A stretch of 64,000 nucleotides of DNA from Haloarchaeobius sp. FL176 (GCF_024609245.1 NZ_JANJYH010000001.1:1-64000), one strand, 5' to 3'; positions 49,248-59,602 are shown, counted from the stretch's first letter. Made by a program: numbers and translations. Notes: a model not told the origin generated them from the sequence alone.

Positions 49248-51161
49248 ATGTCCAACGAAAATGAGTACAGCGCCGGTCAAATCCAGGTCCTCGAGGGCCT
49301 GGAGGCCGTCCGAAAACGGCCGGCGATGTATATCGGTTCTACAGACTCTCGAGGCCTCCATCACCTCGTCTACGAGGTGGTCGACAACTCGATCGACGAG
49401 GCCCTCGCCGGCTACTGCGACAACATCACTGTGACCATCCACGAGGACGAGTCCGTAAGCGTCTCCGACGACGGGCGCGGTATCCCCGTGGATACACACG
49501 AAGAGCACGACATGCCCGCACTGGAGGTCATCATGACCATCCTCCACGCCGGCGGGAAGTTCGACAACAAGTCCTACCAGGTATCCGGCGGCCTCCACGG
49601 CGTCGGCGTCAGCGTCGTCAACGCGCTGTCGAAGCGCCTCGAGGTCGAGGTGACGCGCGACGGTGCCGTCTGGAAGCAGTCGTTCAAGCGCGGCGTCCCG
49701 GCGGGCGAACTCGACCGCGTCCGCGACATGGAGGCGGACGAGGACACCGGGACGACGATCCGGTTCTATCCCGACGACGAGGTTTTCGAGACACAGGACT
49801 ACTCGTACAAGACGCTCGCCAACCGCCTGCGCGAGCTCGCGTTCCTCAACTCCGGTGTCAACATCAGCATCGTCGACGAACGCGACGGCGAGTCGGAGAC
49901 GTTCCACTACGAGGGCGGCATCAAGGCCTTCGTCCGGTACCTCAACGAGACCAAGACGGCGCTCCACGAGGACGTCATCTACTTCGAGGACGAGGAGCAG
50001 AACATCCACGTCGAGGTCGCGATGCAGGCCACGGACGAGCTTCAGGGCTCCATCCACGCCTTCGCGAACAACATCAATACGCGCGAGGGCGGTAGCCACC
50101 TCACGGGGTTCAAGACCGCGCTCACGCGGGTCGTCAACGACTACGCGACGACCAACGGGATGCTGAAGGACCTCGACGACACCCTCAAAGGCGAGGACAT
50201 CCGCGAGGGGCTGACGGCCGTCATCTCCATCAAGCACCCCGACCCGCAGTTCGAGGGCCAGACGAAGACGAAGCTCGGGAACTCCGAGGTCCGGGGTATC
50301 GTCGAGGGTGCGATGCACGAGCACCTCGACACGTACTTCGAGGAGCATCCGAACACCGCCGAGGCCATCATCGGCAAAGCCGTCGAGGCCGCGAAGGCCC
50401 GCAAGGCCGCAAAGAAGGCCGAGGAGCTCACCCGACGCAAGAGCGCGCTGGAGAACACCGCGCTTCCGGGGAAGCTCTCCGACTGCCAGACCAAAGAGCC
50501 CTCGGAGGCGGAGCTGTTCATCGTCGAGGGTGACTCCGCCGGCGGCAGCGCGAAGCAGGCCCGGAACCCCGAGTTCCAGGCCGTCCTGCCCATCCGTGGG
50601 AAGGTGCTGAACGTCGAGAAGCACCGCCTCGACCGCATCCTCGAGAACGAGCAGATCCGCAACCTCATCACCGCCATCGGCACGGGTATCGGCGACGAGT
50701 TCGACATCGAGGAGGCGCGCTACGAGAAGATCATCATGGCGACCGACGCCGACGTCGACGGAGCGCACATCCGGACCCTGCTCCTGACGTTCCTCTACCG
50801 GCACATGCGCCCGCTCGTCGAGGCCGGCTACGTCTACGCGACGAAGCCACCGCTGTACCGCATCCGATACAACGGGAACACCTACGACGTGATGACCGAG
50901 GCCGAGCGCGAGGAGGTCGTCCGTGAGAAGTGCAACGGGAACCCGACGCAGGTCCAGCGGTTCAAGGGCCTCGGCGAGATGAACCCGAAGCAGCTCTGGT
51001 CGACCACGATGGACCCCGACAACCGCGTGTTAAAGCGCATCGACATCGAGGACGCCGCCGCGGCGGACAAGATGTTCTCCGTGCTGATGGGCGACGCCGT
51101 CGGCCCGCGGAAGCAGTTCATCAAGGATCACGCGCCCGAGGCGAACTGGGTGGATATATGA
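49248..51161 (+). CDS. gyrB: DNA gyrase subunit B
   Basis: The 637-residue ATPase subunit. [17 protein letters not shown] (about 42-58) is the ATP-binding N-box, [15 protein letters not shown] the lid region, and the Toprim domain has [20 protein letters not shown] and [15 protein letters not shown]. Haloarchaeal gyrase was acquired from bacteria and is the novobiocin target. The stop overlaps the gyrA start (ATGA), so the subunits are translationally coupled. Confidence 0.96.
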   Translation: MSNENEYSAGQIQVLEGLEAVRKRPAMYIGSTDSRGLHHLVYEVVDNSIDEALAGYCDNITVTIHEDESVSVSDDGRGIPVDTHEEHDMPALEVIMTILHAGGKFDNKSYQVSGGLHGVGVSVVNALSKRLEVEVTRDGAVWKQSFKRGVPAGELDRVRDMEADEDTGTTIRFYPDDEVFETQDYSYKTLANRLRELAFLNSGVNISIVDERDGESETFHYEGGIKAFVRYLNETKTALHEDVIYFEDEEQNIHVEVAMQATDELQGSIHAFANNINTREGGSHLTGFKTALTRVVNDYATTNGMLKDLDDTLKGEDIREGLTAVISIKHPDPQFEGQTKTKLGNSEVRGIVEGAMHEHLDTYFEEHPNTAEAIIGKAVEAAKARKAAKKAEELTRRKSALENTALPGKLSDCQTKEPSEAELFIVEGDSAGGSAKQARNPEFQAVLPIRGKVLNVEKHRLDRILENEQIRNLITAIGTGIGDEFDIEEARYEKIIMATDADVDGAHIRTLLLTFLYRHMRPLVEAGYVYATKPPLYRIRYNGNTYDVMTEAEREEVVREKCNGNPTQVQRFKGLGEMNPKQLWSTTMDPDNRVLKRIDIEDAAAADKMFSVLMGDAVGPRKQFIKDHAPEANWVDI

Positions 51162-53641
51162 GCTCGGAAGCACCCGACGCCCCCGACGTCCCGGCGGACC
51201 GCATCGAGCACGTCCGCATCGAGGACGAGATGGAGCAGAGCTACATCGACTACGCGATGTCGGTCATCGTCGGGCGCGCGCTGCCCGACGTCCGCGACGG
51301 TCTCAAGCCCGTCCACCGACGCATCCTCTACGCGATGCACGAGATGGGCGTCACCAGCCGGTCGAGCCACCGCAAGAGCTCCTCCATCGTCGGCGAGACG
51401 ATGGGTGACTACCACCCCCACGGCGACCAGGCCATCTACGACACGCTCGTCGGGATGGCACAGGAGTTCTCGATGCGCTACCCGCTCGTCGACGGCCAGG
51501 GGAACTTCGGCTCGATGGACGGCGACCCGGCCGCTGCCATGCGGTACACCGAGGCACGGATGTCGCCCATCGCCGAGACGCTGCTCGAGGACATCGAGAA
51601 GGACACGGTCGACTTCTCGGGCAACTACGACGACCGACTGACCGAGCCCGACGTGCTGCCGGCGGCGTACCCGAACCTGCTGGTCAACGGCAGCACCGGC
51701 ATCGCGGTCGGCATGTCGACGAACATCCCGCCGCACAACCTCGGCGAGGTCATCGACGCCACCATCGAGCTCATCGACAACCCCGACTGCGACATCAACG
51801 ACCTGATGGAGCACGTCAAGGGGCCGGACTTCCCGACAGGGGCGAACATCGTCGGCCGGAACGCCGTCCGGAAGGCGTACGCGACCGGCCGCGGTCGGCT
51901 CCGCGTCCGTGCCGAGTTCGAGGTCGAGGAGTGGAAGCAGGACCGCAAGCGCATCGTCATCACCGAGCTACCCTACCAGGAGAACAAGGCCCGACTCGTC
52001 GAGCGCATCGCCGAGAACGTCAACGAGGGCAAGCTCGAGGACATCTCGGACCTGCGCGACGAGTCCGACCGCAACGGCGTCCGCATCGCCATCGACCTCA
52101 AGCGCGGCACGAACGTCGACGTGGTGAAGAACCAGCTCATCGAGCACCACCTCGAGAAGACGTTCGGCGTCATCAACCTCGCGCTGGTCGACGGCCAGCC
52201 GAAGGTGCTCTCGCTGAAGGAGACGCTGGAGCACTACGTCGACCACCGGAAGGAGGTCGTCCGCCGGCGCTCGCAGTTCGAACTCGACGAGGCCGAGGAC
52301 CGCGCGCACATCCTCGAAGGACGGCTCATCGCGCTCGACAACGTCGACGACGTGGTCGAGCTCATCCGCAACTCCGACGACCGCGACGCCGCGAAGGCGG
52401 GGCTGCAGGAGCAGTACGAACTCTCCGAGGCCCAGACCGAGCACATCGTCCGGATGCAGCTCGGCTCGCTGACGAGCATGGAGCGCACGGAGATCGAGCA
52501 GGAGTACGAGAGCGTCCAGGAGACCATCGAGTACCTCCAGTCGGTGCTCGAGAACGAGGAGAAGCTCCTCGGCGTCATCAAGGACGAACTCCGCGATGTC
52601 AGGGAGGAGTACGACGACGACCGTCGCACCTCCTTCGTCGAGGACACCGGCGAGGTCACCCACGAGGACCTCATCCCGGAGGAGGACGTGCTCGTCGTCG
52701 TCACCGAGGACGACTACGTCAAGCGGATGCCAGTCGACGCGTTCGACGCCCAGCACCGCGGTGGGAAGGGCATCATCGGCGGCGACATCAAGGAGGGCGA
52801 CCGCGTCTCGAAGGTGTTCCGCGCGAGCACCCACGACTACCTGCTCTGCTTCACGAACCACGGGCAGGTGTACCAGCTGAAGGCCTACCAGATACCGGAG
52901 ATGGGCCGCACGGCCCGCGGGAAGTCGGCGGTGAACATCCTCGACCTCGACGACGGCGAGGAGATAACCGCGGTCGTCAACACCGACGACTTCGAGCCGG
53001 ACGAGGCCATCACGATGGTCACCCGGAACGGCTACGCGAAGCGCACGAAGACCGAGGAGTTCCAGAACATCCTCTCGACCGGTATCATCGCCGCCAAGCT
53101 CGACGAGGACGACGAGCTCGTCGACGTCGACGTCACCGACGGCACGAAGGACCTCGTCATCGCCACCGAGCAGGGGATGACCATCCGGTTCGACGAAGAC
53201 GAGGTGCGCACGATGGGCCGGAACACGCGCGGCGTCCGGGGCATCAAGCTCACCGGCGAGGACCACGTCGCTGGACTCGTCGCCACCGACAAAGACGACG
53301 ACGGCGCGCTGCTGACCGTGACCGAGCGCGGCTACGGCAAGCGCACGCTGTTGTCGAACTACCGACGGCAGTCCCGATACGGCAAGGGCCTCATCGACAT
53401 CAAGACCAACGAGCGGAACGGGCGCGTCACGTCGGTCAAGGCCGTCGACGAGGACGACCACCTCGTCGTCATGTCCGAGCAGGCCCAGATCATGCGGACC
53501 CGCGTCTCGGACATCTCGCTCCAGGGCCGCAACACCATGGGGGTCACCGTGATGGACGTCGTCGAGGACGACGCCGTCGCGACGGTCGACGTCATCCCGA
53601 CGCCGGAGGACGACGTCGCAGGTGACGCCGCAGGGAACTGA
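51158..53641 (+). CDS. gyrA: DNA gyrase subunit A
   Basis: The 827-residue breakage-reunion subunit. Catalytic Tyr130 is in [11 protein letters not shown]. The quinolone region reads [15 protein letters not shown] (85-99): the position equal to E. coli Ser83 is Gln91, while Asp87 is conserved as Asp95. The C-terminal DNA-wrapping domain (about 510-820) contains the GyrA box AQHRGGKGI, so it is a true supercoiling gyrase rather than topo IV. The last 20 residues are acidic. Confidence 0.96.
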   Translation: MSSEAPDAPDVPADRIEHVRIEDEMEQSYIDYAMSVIVGRALPDVRDGLKPVHRRILYAMHEMGVTSRSSHRKSSSIVGETMGDYHPHGDQAIYDTLVGMAQEFSMRYPLVDGQGNFGSMDGDPAAAMRYTEARMSPIAETLLEDIEKDTVDFSGNYDDRLTEPDVLPAAYPNLLVNGSTGIAVGMSTNIPPHNLGEVIDATIELIDNPDCDINDLMEHVKGPDFPTGANIVGRNAVRKAYATGRGRLRVRAEFEVEEWKQDRKRIVITELPYQENKARLVERIAENVNEGKLEDISDLRDESDRNGVRIAIDLKRGTNVDVVKNQLIEHHLEKTFGVINLALVDGQPKVLSLKETLEHYVDHRKEVVRRRSQFELDEAEDRAHILEGRLIALDNVDDVVELIRNSDDRDAAKAGLQEQYELSEAQTEHIVRMQLGSLTSMERTEIEQEYESVQETIEYLQSVLENEEKLLGVIKDELRDVREEYDDDRRTSFVEDTGEVTHEDLIPEEDVLVVVTEDDYVKRMPVDAFDAQHRGGKGIIGGDIKEGDRVSKVFRASTHDYLLCFTNHGQVYQLKAYQIPEMGRTARGKSAVNILDLDDGEEITAVVNTDDFEPDEAITMVTRNGYAKRTKTEEFQNILSTGIIAAKLDEDDELVDVDVTDGTKDLVIATEQGMTIRFDEDEVRTMGRNTRGVRGIKLTGEDHVAGLVATDKDDDGALLTVTERGYGKRTLLSNYRRQSRYGKGLIDIKTNERNGRVTSVKAVDEDDHLVVMSEQAQIMRTRVSDISLQGRNTMGVTVMDVVEDDAVATVDVIPTPEDDVAGDAAGN

Positions 53642-53652
53642 TCCAGAGACTG

Positions 53653-53668
53653 CGGCCGTTTTCGGCCG
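53653..53668 (+). terminator. Hairpin after gyrA
   Basis: CGGCCG (53653-53658), TTTT, CGGCCG (53663-53668) form a perfect 6-bp stem with a four-base loop 12 nt after the gyrA stop. It could end or stabilise the gyrBA transcript. No long T-run follows, so the terminator call is tentative. Confidence 0.4.
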
Positions 53669-53717
53669 TCGTGGACCGTCTCAAAACTTCTTTACTGTCG
53701 AATTTGCACTGAACGGT

Positions 53718-53834
53718 ATGGCTGTCAACCGTACGTCGGTCGGCGTCCGGCTCATCGGGGCCTACTTCGTGCTGAGCGCTCTCGCGTTCGGCCCGGTCGG
53801 GCTGGGTGGTATGGACCAAGGGTTCGGGCAGTAA
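53718..53834 (+). CDS. Small hydrophobic peptide
   Basis: The 38-residue frame has one membrane-like segment, VRLIGAYFVLSALAFGPVGL. A TATA-like TTCTTTACTG (53688-53697) is about 21-30 nt before the ATG, as for a leaderless gene. No homologue is recognised; it may be a remnant. Confidence 0.35.
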   Translation: MAVNRTSVGVRLIGAYFVLSALAFGPVGLGGMDQGFGQ

Positions 53835-53891
53835 GGAGAAAAGGCCGAGCTCGGGTTCCTGGGCGCCAACGGGTCCACGCGGCCTCTGAAC

Positions 53892-54818
53892 CTACAGGAT
53901 TCGTTTTCCGAGCGCGCTGGCTGCGAGCTCCGTCGCCAGCTTCGCCGTCTGGTTGTGCTCGTCGAGCACCGGGTTAACCTCGACGGCGTCCATCGAGCGG
54001 AGTACGTCGTGGTTCTCGTCGTACTCAGCCACCCGTTCGAGCGCGTAGTGTGCCTCGCGGTATGTCGCACCGCCGTGGACCGGCGTGCCGACGCCCGGCG
54101 CTTCGTTCGGATCGAGCCAGTCGAGGTCGAGGCTGACGTGGATACCGTCGACGCCGTCGGTCGCGACTTCGAGTGCCTGGTCGATGATCTCGCTCATGCC
54201 CTGTTCGTCGATGTCCGACATGGTGAACGCGGTCGCCTCGCTCTCGCGGATGGCCTTCCGCTCCGCGTCGTCGAGGGACCGAAGCCCCACCCAGACGACG
54301 TTCTCCTCCTGTAGGCCGGGCGCGTTGGCCCACTCCACGTCGGCCAGGTCGCGATGGCCGAGTGCCGCCGCCATCGGCATCCCGTGGATGTTGCCGCTCG
54401 GCGAGGTCTCCGGCGTGTTGTAGTCGCCGTGTGCGTCGAACCAGATGGCACCGATGTCGGCGTCGCGGCTGGAGCCCGAGAGGCAGCCGATGGCGATGGA
54501 GTGGTCGCCACCCAGGACGAGCGGGACGCGCCCGTCGTCGATGGCCTCGGCGACCTGGTCCGCCAGCCGGAGCGAGACGTCCTCGACCTCGCGGACGAAC
54601 TTCGCGTTCCGGCCCTCTTCCTCGGGCTCATCGACGTTCGGGTCCCGGGTCTCGGCCGTCGGTACCAGCAGGTCTCCGGTGTCGGTCACGTCCGCGCCAG
54701 CCGCTCGAAGCTCGTCCGCCAGCCCGGCGTATCGGATGGCCGACGGTCCCATGTCGACGCCGCGTCGGTTCGCCCCGTAGTCTGTCGGTGCGCCGATAAT
54801 ACGGACTTCTCTTCCCAT
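53892..54818 (-). CDS. rocF: Arginase (ureohydrolase family)
   Basis: Hydrolyses arginine to ornithine and urea using two Mn ions. The 308-residue protein shows the metal motifs GGDHSIAIG (His106), WFDAHGDYNTPETSPSGNIH (Asp128, His130, Asp132) and SLDLDWLDP (about 229-237). The match to arginase is better than to agmatinase because of the NIHGMPMA segment. The ATG at 54818 begins MGREVRIIGAPTDYGANRRG; the upstream in-frame stretch is basic and unlikely. Confidence 0.88.
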   Translation of the reverse strand: MGREVRIIGAPTDYGANRRGVDMGPSAIRYAGLADELRAAGADVTDTGDLLVPTAETRDPNVDEPEEEGRNAKFVREVEDVSLRLADQVAEAIDDGRVPLVLGGDHSIAIGCLSGSSRDADIGAIWFDAHGDYNTPETSPSGNIHGMPMAAALGHRDLADVEWANAPGLQEENVVWVGLRSLDDAERKAIRESEATAFTMSDIDEQGMSEIIDQALEVATDGVDGIHVSLDLDWLDPNEAPGVGTPVHGGATYREAHYALERVAEYDENHDVLRSMDAVEVNPVLDEHNQTAKLATELAASALGKRIL

Positions 54819-54928
54819 AGACCCGCGTTCTCGCGGGCCCGGTAAGAACAGTCCGGTCCGGTGGCGTGACAACGGTGAACATTTAACCTACGGTGAGCTA
54901 TAAGTAGACAACGGAGAGTCCGAAGCAC

Positions 54929-55306
54929 ATGAGCACGGAAGAGTACTACTCGGACGAGGATGGTCGGAGCAGCCTCCTCCTCCGCTTCGTCGTCTGGGTC
55001 CTCGCGGTGTTACTGCTGGGTCGGGTGTTCGACAACAACTCGCTGTACGACCTTCGGCAGCTCAGAGCGGAGCAGGTGGTCGTCCGGCTCGGGACGCTGG
55101 CCGTCATCGGGAGCTTCTTCTTCTGGACCATCTTCGTCGCTCGTCACGACGTCGTCGCCATCGTCTTCGCCGCCTCGGCCGGCTTCATCGGCATGTACAC
55201 CCTGCCGCTCGTCGCGGTCAAGCTGATGACCTACGCCACCGACCGGGCCGACTACGAGGAGGCCCGTAACTGGGAACGCATCACGGAAGACCGCGACTTC
55301 GACTGA
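54929..55306 (+). CDS. Three-helix membrane protein
   Basis: The 125-residue protein has hydrophobic segments at about 17-33, 52-72 and 77-100, and a charged C-terminus. A TATA element (CTATAAG, 54899-54905) lies 24 nt before the ATG, strong support for a leaderless gene. It directly abuts the convergent epimerase gene. Function is unknown. Confidence 0.7.
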   Translation: MSTEEYYSDEDGRSSLLLRFVVWVLAVLLLGRVFDNNSLYDLRQLRAEQVVVRLGTLAVIGSFFFWTIFVARHDVVAIVFAASAGFIGMYTLPLVAVKLMTYATDRADYEEARNWERITEDRDFD

Positions 55307-56239
55307 CTACTCCAGGTACGGCGCACAGACCCGCTCCAGCCCCTCCTCGAACGAGATATCGGGCTCCCAGCCCGTCGCCTCCTGCATCTTCGTCGCGTCC
55401 GCCATCGTGTGCTGGACGAACACGTCCTCGTCGATGGGGTTCTCGACGTGCTCCGGTTCGACGTCGCTATCAAGAATCGAACAGAGCCGTTCGACGACCT
55501 CGTTCGCGGTGTGCTGCTCGCCAGTTCCGAGGTTGTAGATGCCCTGGAGCTCGTGGTCGGCCGCGAGCTCGATGCCCCGAACGATGTCCTGGACGTGGGT
55601 GAAGTCCCGTGAGTGCGTGCCGTCGCCGTAGATGACCGGCGACTCGCCGTTCGCGACGTCGTCGGCGAACTGCGCGATGATGTTCGCGAACTCGCCCTTG
55701 TGTTCCTCTGCGCCCCGGTAGCCCTGGTACACCGAGAAGAAGCGCAGCCCCGCCATCGACATGTCGTGGTAGTTGTGGAAGTACTCGGCGTAGCGCTCGC
55801 GGGCGAGCTTCGACGCTTCGTAGCCCGTGTTCGCCTCGACGGCCATCGACTCCGGGGACGGCTCGGTCCGGTCGCCGTAGATGGAGGAGGTCGAGGCGTA
55901 GACCACGGTTTCACAGCCGTCCTCGCGAGCCTGCTCGACGGTGTTGGCGAAGCCCTCGACGTTCACCCGCAGCCCGGTACAGAGGTTCTCGCGGGAGTCC
56001 TCGTGCATCTTCAACGACGAGAGGGCGGCGAGGTGGAACACCGCGTCGACGCCTTCGGTCGGGAGGTCGTCGTCGAGCACGCTCTGCTCGTGAAACTCGA
56101 CACTGTCGTCGAGGTTGTCGGCCGTGCCGAGGTAGCAGTCGTCGACGACGACCACCTCGTTGTCGGCGGCGAGGTGGTTCGCGAGGTTCGACCCGATGAA
56201 GCCAGCGCCCCCCGTCACGAGGACCCGGTTTCCATTCAT
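55307..56239 (-). CDS. NAD-dependent sugar epimerase/dehydratase
   Basis: The 310-residue extended SDR enzyme has the GGAGFIGSN motif at 10-18, ASTSSIYGD with catalytic Ser near 118, and Tyr140/Lys144 in GYEASKLARERY. It is closest in style to UDP-glucose 4-epimerases and related nucleotide-sugar epimerases used for surface glycan synthesis. No glycosyltransferase genes are adjacent, so the sugar is undetermined. Confidence 0.85.
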   Translation of the reverse strand: MNGNRVLVTGGAGFIGSNLANHLAADNEVVVVDDCYLGTADNLDDSVEFHEQSVLDDDLPTEGVDAVFHLAALSSLKMHEDSRENLCTGLRVNVEGFANTVEQAREDGCETVVYASTSSIYGDRTEPSPESMAVEANTGYEASKLARERYAEYFHNYHDMSMAGLRFFSVYQGYRGAEEHKGEFANIIAQFADDVANGESPVIYGDGTHSRDFTHVQDIVRGIELAADHELQGIYNLGTGEQHTANEVVERLCSILDSDVEPEHVENPIDEDVFVQHTMADATKMQEATGWEPDISFEEGLERVCAPYLE

Positions 56240-56366
56240 ACACCGGCGTTCGACGGACCGGGTTGTAGCATTGTCGCTTCACGCCCCCCTGAGGACCCAG
56301 CCCGCGTTCTCGGGGTGTGCAGGGCCATCCCACGGATTTAAGGACGCGAGCGACCAATCGGACGCT

Positions 56367-56900
56367 ATGTCGTCTATCGAACTAACGCCGAGCCAGAAAA
56401 ACATCTTGCAGGCGTTGATCAACCAACACCGGGAGGACGAGAGCGCAGTAAAGGGGGAAGACATCGCACAGCGGGTCGACCGGAACGCGGGCACCATCCG
56501 GAATCAGATGCAGAGCCTGAAGGCGTTGCAGCTGGTCGAGGGGGTTCCGGGGCCGAAGGGCGGGTACAAGCCGACAGCGGCCGCCTACGAGGCACTCGAG
56601 ATTCAGCAGATGGACGAGCCGGCGACGGTCCCGTTCCGTCACGAGGGCGAGACCGTCGAGGGGGCCATCGTCGAGGAGATCGACCTCTCGTCGGTCCATC
56701 ACCCGGAGCTCTGCCGTGCCGAGATCCACGTGCAAGGTTCGGTCCGAGACATCCACGAGGGCGACGAGGTCATCGTGGGCCCGACGCCGCTCTCGAAGCT
56801 CCGCATCGAGGGCACTGTCGACGGCAAGGACGACACGAACAACATCATCATCCTCCGTATCGGCGAGATGACCGCGCCGTCGGAAGAGCCCGAACACTGA
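56367..56900 (+). CDS. Winged-helix regulator with C-terminal ligand-type domain
   Basis: The 177-residue protein has an N-terminal winged helix (about 5-75; VKGEDIAQRVDRNAGTIRNQ) and a C-terminal beta-rich domain (about 85-170; GAIVEEIDLSSVHHPELCRA and SVRDIHEGDEVIVGPTPLSK). TrmB/Rrf2-like naming is usual for haloarchaeal homologues. ATTTAA (56336-56341) lies 26 nt before the ATG: leaderless. It precedes the NADH dehydrogenase gene by 81 bp on the same strand; each has its own TATA-like box. Confidence 0.75.
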   Translation: MSSIELTPSQKNILQALINQHREDESAVKGEDIAQRVDRNAGTIRNQMQSLKALQLVEGVPGPKGGYKPTAAAYEALEIQQMDEPATVPFRHEGETVEGAIVEEIDLSSVHHPELCRAEIHVQGSVRDIHEGDEVIVGPTPLSKLRIEGTVDGKDDTNNIIILRIGEMTAPSEEPEH

Positions 56901-56981
56901 CCCGACTTCTATCCTGACAATCTCTCGCACGCCCATCGGGGTTTCAACACCTTTGTATCGGTCGGTTTCTGAAGCTCTCGT

Positions 56982-58142
56982 ATGGCTACGAAGGTCGTCG
57001 TGCTCGGCGCGGGGTACGCGGGCGCTGGCACGGTCAAAGACTTACAGAAGCAGCTGGGCCAGGGCATCGAACTGACGTGGGTGGCCGACGTCGACTACCA
57101 CCTCGTTCTCCACGAGTCCCACCGCGTCATCCGGGACCCGTCGGTTCAGCACAAAATCACGATTCCCGTCGGCGAGATCGCAGACCCCGGCACCGAGTTC
57201 GTGCGGGGCGAGGTCACCGGACTCGACACCGACGAACGCGTCGTCGAGGTCGACGACGGCGAGACGACGGTCGACTACGACTACGCCGTCGTCGCACTGG
57301 GCAGCCAGACCGCCTACTACGGCATCCCCGGACTCGAGGAGCACTCCCACACGCTCAAGGGCCTCGACGACGCACTCGAAATTCACGAGGCCGTCAAGAA
57401 CGCCGCACAGGACGCTACCCGCGACGACCGGGCGCAGGTCGTCGTCGGCGGTGCTGGTCTCTCGGGCATCCAGTCCGCGGGCGAGATCGCGGAGTTCCGC
57501 GACAAGCACCGCGCGCCGATGGACATCTACCTCGTCGAGGCGCTGGAAGAGATCTTCCCCCCGGGCGACCCGGAGATCCAGGGCGCGCTCCGCAAGCGCC
57601 TGCAGCAGAACGACATCGAGATCCTCACCGACGACCCCATCACGGAGGCCGAGGAGGACGCCATCCACTTCGACGAGCGCGACCCCATCGACTTCGACGT
57701 GTTCCTCTGGACCGGCGGCGTCACCGGCCGCGACGCGATGGACGGCGTCGACGTCGAGAACGAGCACAACCGACTGAACGCCGAGATGGACTTCCAGACG
57801 TCCGACGAACGCGTGTTCGCCCTCGGTGACTCCGCCATCGTCGACCAGCCCGGCGAGCACCCCGCGCCGCCGACGGCCCAGGCCGCCTGGCAGGCCGCTG
57901 AGGTCGTCGCCGACAACGTCGTCCGCGCCATCAACGGCCAGCGACTGGAGACCTGGACCCACGAAGACAAGGGTACCGTCGTCTCCGTCGGCGAGAGCGC
58001 CGTCGCCCACGACGTCTACATCTCCCCCATCGACACCTTCGGCGGCCTCCCCGCGAAGATGCTCAAGAAGGGCATCGCCGCGCGCTGGATCGCCGACCTG
58101 ACCTCCTACAAACGCGCCTGGAACGCCTGGGACGCGCTGTAG
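56982..58142 (+). CDS. ndh: Type II NADH dehydrogenase-like FAD oxidoreductase
   Basis: The 386-residue protein has an FAD dinucleotide fold at the N-terminus (VVVLGAGYAGAGTVKDL, 5-21), a second one for NAD (VVVGGAGLSGIQSAGEIAEF, about 150-169) and a third FAD contact in RVFALGDSAIVDQP (about 278-291). The C-terminal amphipathic end (MLKKGIAARWIADLTSYKRA) fits peripheral membrane attachment, as in NDH-2 enzymes that pass electrons to menaquinone. TATA-like TTTGTAT (56952-56958) is 24 nt before the ATG. Confidence 0.85.
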   Translation: MATKVVVLGAGYAGAGTVKDLQKQLGQGIELTWVADVDYHLVLHESHRVIRDPSVQHKITIPVGEIADPGTEFVRGEVTGLDTDERVVEVDDGETTVDYDYAVVALGSQTAYYGIPGLEEHSHTLKGLDDALEIHEAVKNAAQDATRDDRAQVVVGGAGLSGIQSAGEIAEFRDKHRAPMDIYLVEALEEIFPPGDPEIQGALRKRLQQNDIEILTDDPITEAEEDAIHFDERDPIDFDVFLWTGGVTGRDAMDGVDVENEHNRLNAEMDFQTSDERVFALGDSAIVDQPGEHPAPPTAQAAWQAAEVVADNVVRAINGQRLETWTHEDKGTVVSVGESAVAHDVYISPIDTFGGLPAKMLKKGIAARWIADLTSYKRAWNAWDAL

Positions 58143-58202
58143 AACGAACCGCCGCTCTCTCCGGTTCCGCTCCGACTGTTTATACCCGAAGCCGCGCCCA
58201 GA

Positions 58203-58278
58203 GCCGTCGTGACCTGAGCGACGACGGCGTGGGGGACGAGGCGGGTGTGCGACACACCCCACGCTCGCGGTGCCGTCG
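58203..58278 (+). ncRNA. Candidate structured RNA between ndh and udp
   Basis: A TATA box (TTTATA, 58179-58184) predicts a transcript starting near 58205, where no reading frame begins. The following bases form GCCGTCGT/ACGACGGC (58203-58210 with 58221-58228) and a very stable GGGTGTG-CGA-CACACCC hairpin (58243-58259), flanked by GCGTG/CACGC (58227-58231 with 58260-58264). A second GCCGTCG at 58272-58278 can compete for CGACGGC (58222-58228). No known RNA family was recognised; it could also be the 3' end of the ndh message. Confidence 0.35.
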
Positions 58279-58287
58279 CCTGTTCGC

Positions 58288-58300
58288 AAAAGGGATTCCC
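58288..58300 (-). terminator. Possible terminator of the nucleoside operon
   Basis: On the minus strand the palindrome GGGAATCCC (58300-58292) is followed by TTTT (58291-58288), 16 nt beyond the udp stop. Short T-runs serve as archaeal terminators. The hairpin itself is too small to be decisive. Confidence 0.4.
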
Positions 58301-58315
58301 GGTAGCAGTGCAGCG

Positions 58316-59137
58316 TTACTCGATGGAGAGCCCGGCGTGCCAGCGGTCGACCCCCGCCTCCTGCTTGACCTCGTCCATCTTCGCGAGGAGCTTCGTCGCC
58401 AGCGACGCCGTCTCCGAGGCCCGGCGCTCGCCTTCGGTCCGGAACTCACCGGTGACGCGGTTGGCGTACACCGAGCAGACTGCCCCCGCCCGGAGCCCGT
58501 AGACGTTGGCGATGGTCATGATGGCTGCGGCCTCCATCTCGATGTTCTTCACGTTGGCCTCCTGCAGGTGCTCGACGAGTTCCTCGGCGCCTTCGGCCAT
58601 GAAGCCCTCGAAGCCGGGGCGGCCCTGCCCGGAGTAAAAGGAGTCGGCGGACATCGTGACGCCAGTGTGGTAGTCGTAGTCGAGGCGCTCGGCGGCGGCG
58701 ACGAGCGCGCTGACGACCTCGAAGTCGGCCGTCGCGGGGTACTCGTCCCGGACGTACGCCTTGCTGGTGCCCTCCTGACGCATCCCGCCGGTCGTGATGA
58801 CGAGGTCGCCGACGTCCATCTCGGGCTGGATGGCACCACAGGAGCCGACGCGAATGAACGTGTCCGCGCCGACGCGGGCGAGCTCTTCGACGGCGATTGC
58901 GGCCGACGGCGAGCCGATGCCCGTCGACGTGACCGAGATGGGTTCGCCGTCGTAGGTGCCCGTCGCGGTGCGGTACTCGCGGTGGTAGGCGATCTCCTCC
59001 GACTCGTCCCAGTAGCTCGTGATCTTGTCGACTCGCTCGGGGTTGCCCGGCAGCAGGACGGTGTCGGCCACGTCGCCAGCCGTCAGCTCGACGTGGTACT
59101 GCATCTCCTCGTTCGGGTCCTCGCTCGCGTCAGTCAT
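58316..59137 (-). CDS. udp: Uridine phosphorylase-type nucleoside phosphorylase
   Basis: Splits nucleosides with phosphate to base and ribose-1-phosphate. The 273-residue protein is of the NP-I family: VLLPGNPERVDKITSYWDES (about 28-47), VTSTGIGSPSAAIAVEEL (about 68-85), RVGSCGAIQPEMDVGDLVIT (about 94-113) and NIEMEAAAIMTIANVYGLRA (about 197-216). It is 35 bp downstream of cytidine deaminase, which delivers uridine, and at the end of a nucleoside ABC-transport operon. Confidence 0.88.
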   Translation of the reverse strand: MTDASEDPNEEMQYHVELTAGDVADTVLLPGNPERVDKITSYWDESEEIAYHREYRTATGTYDGEPISVTSTGIGSPSAAIAVEELARVGADTFIRVGSCGAIQPEMDVGDLVITTGGMRQEGTSKAYVRDEYPATADFEVVSALVAAAERLDYDYHTGVTMSADSFYSGQGRPGFEGFMAEGAEELVEHLQEANVKNIEMEAAAIMTIANVYGLRAGAVCSVYANRVTGEFRTEGERRASETASLATKLLAKMDEVKQEAGVDRWHAGLSIE

Positions 59138-59172
59138 GGCCCCGCCTTCACCGTCCGACAAGAAAGGTCTGT

Positions 59173-59571
59173 TCACTCCCGCCCCAGAGTCTTCGCGGAG
59201 ATAGCGTCGGGGAGGAGAGTGCCGAGCGAGTACGACCGGTTCGTGTCCCCCTCGTCGCAGACGACGACCAGGTCGTCGTCCGCGAACTCCGAGAGCGTCT
59301 GCCGGCACATCCCACAGGGCGTGACGCCGTCCTGCGCGCCCGAGGAGACAGCTACGCGCTCGAACTCCTGCTGGCCGTCGGAGATGGCCTTGCCGACGGC
59401 GACCTCCTCCGCGTGCAGGCTGTTCGAGTAGTTCGCGTTCTCGATGTTGCAGCCGGTGTAGACGGTGCCGTCCGCCGTCAGGAGTGCGGCACCGACAGTG
59501 TACGTTGAGTACGGCGCGTACGCGTTCTCTCGTGCTGTCCGGGCGTGCTCGACGAGGTCTGCGTCGTCCAT
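59173..59571 (-). CDS. cdd: Cytidine deaminase
   Basis: Deaminates cytidine to uridine. The 132-residue protein is of the homotetrameric zinc type: substrate motif TGCNIENANYSNSLHAEEVA, catalytic Glu55 in HAEE with His53, and zinc ligands Cys86 and Cys89 in PCGMCRQ. (The tetrameric class normally uses three cysteines; here His53 takes one place, as in the dimeric E. coli enzyme.) It lies between the permease and udp genes on the same strand. Confidence 0.92.
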   Translation of the reverse strand: MDDADLVEHARTARENAYAPYSTYTVGAALLTADGTVYTGCNIENANYSNSLHAEEVAVGKAISDGQQEFERVAVSSGAQDGVTPCGMCRQTLSEFADDDLVVVCDEGDTNRSYSLGTLLPDAISAKTLGRE

Positions 59572-59602
59572 GCCCCTCGGTACCCGAGCCAGGGTGAAGT
59601 AG

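Noticed and set aside
51931-53625. 564-residue plus-strand frame within gyrA
   Set aside because: Arg/Pro/His-rich shadow in another frame of a clear gyrA gene.
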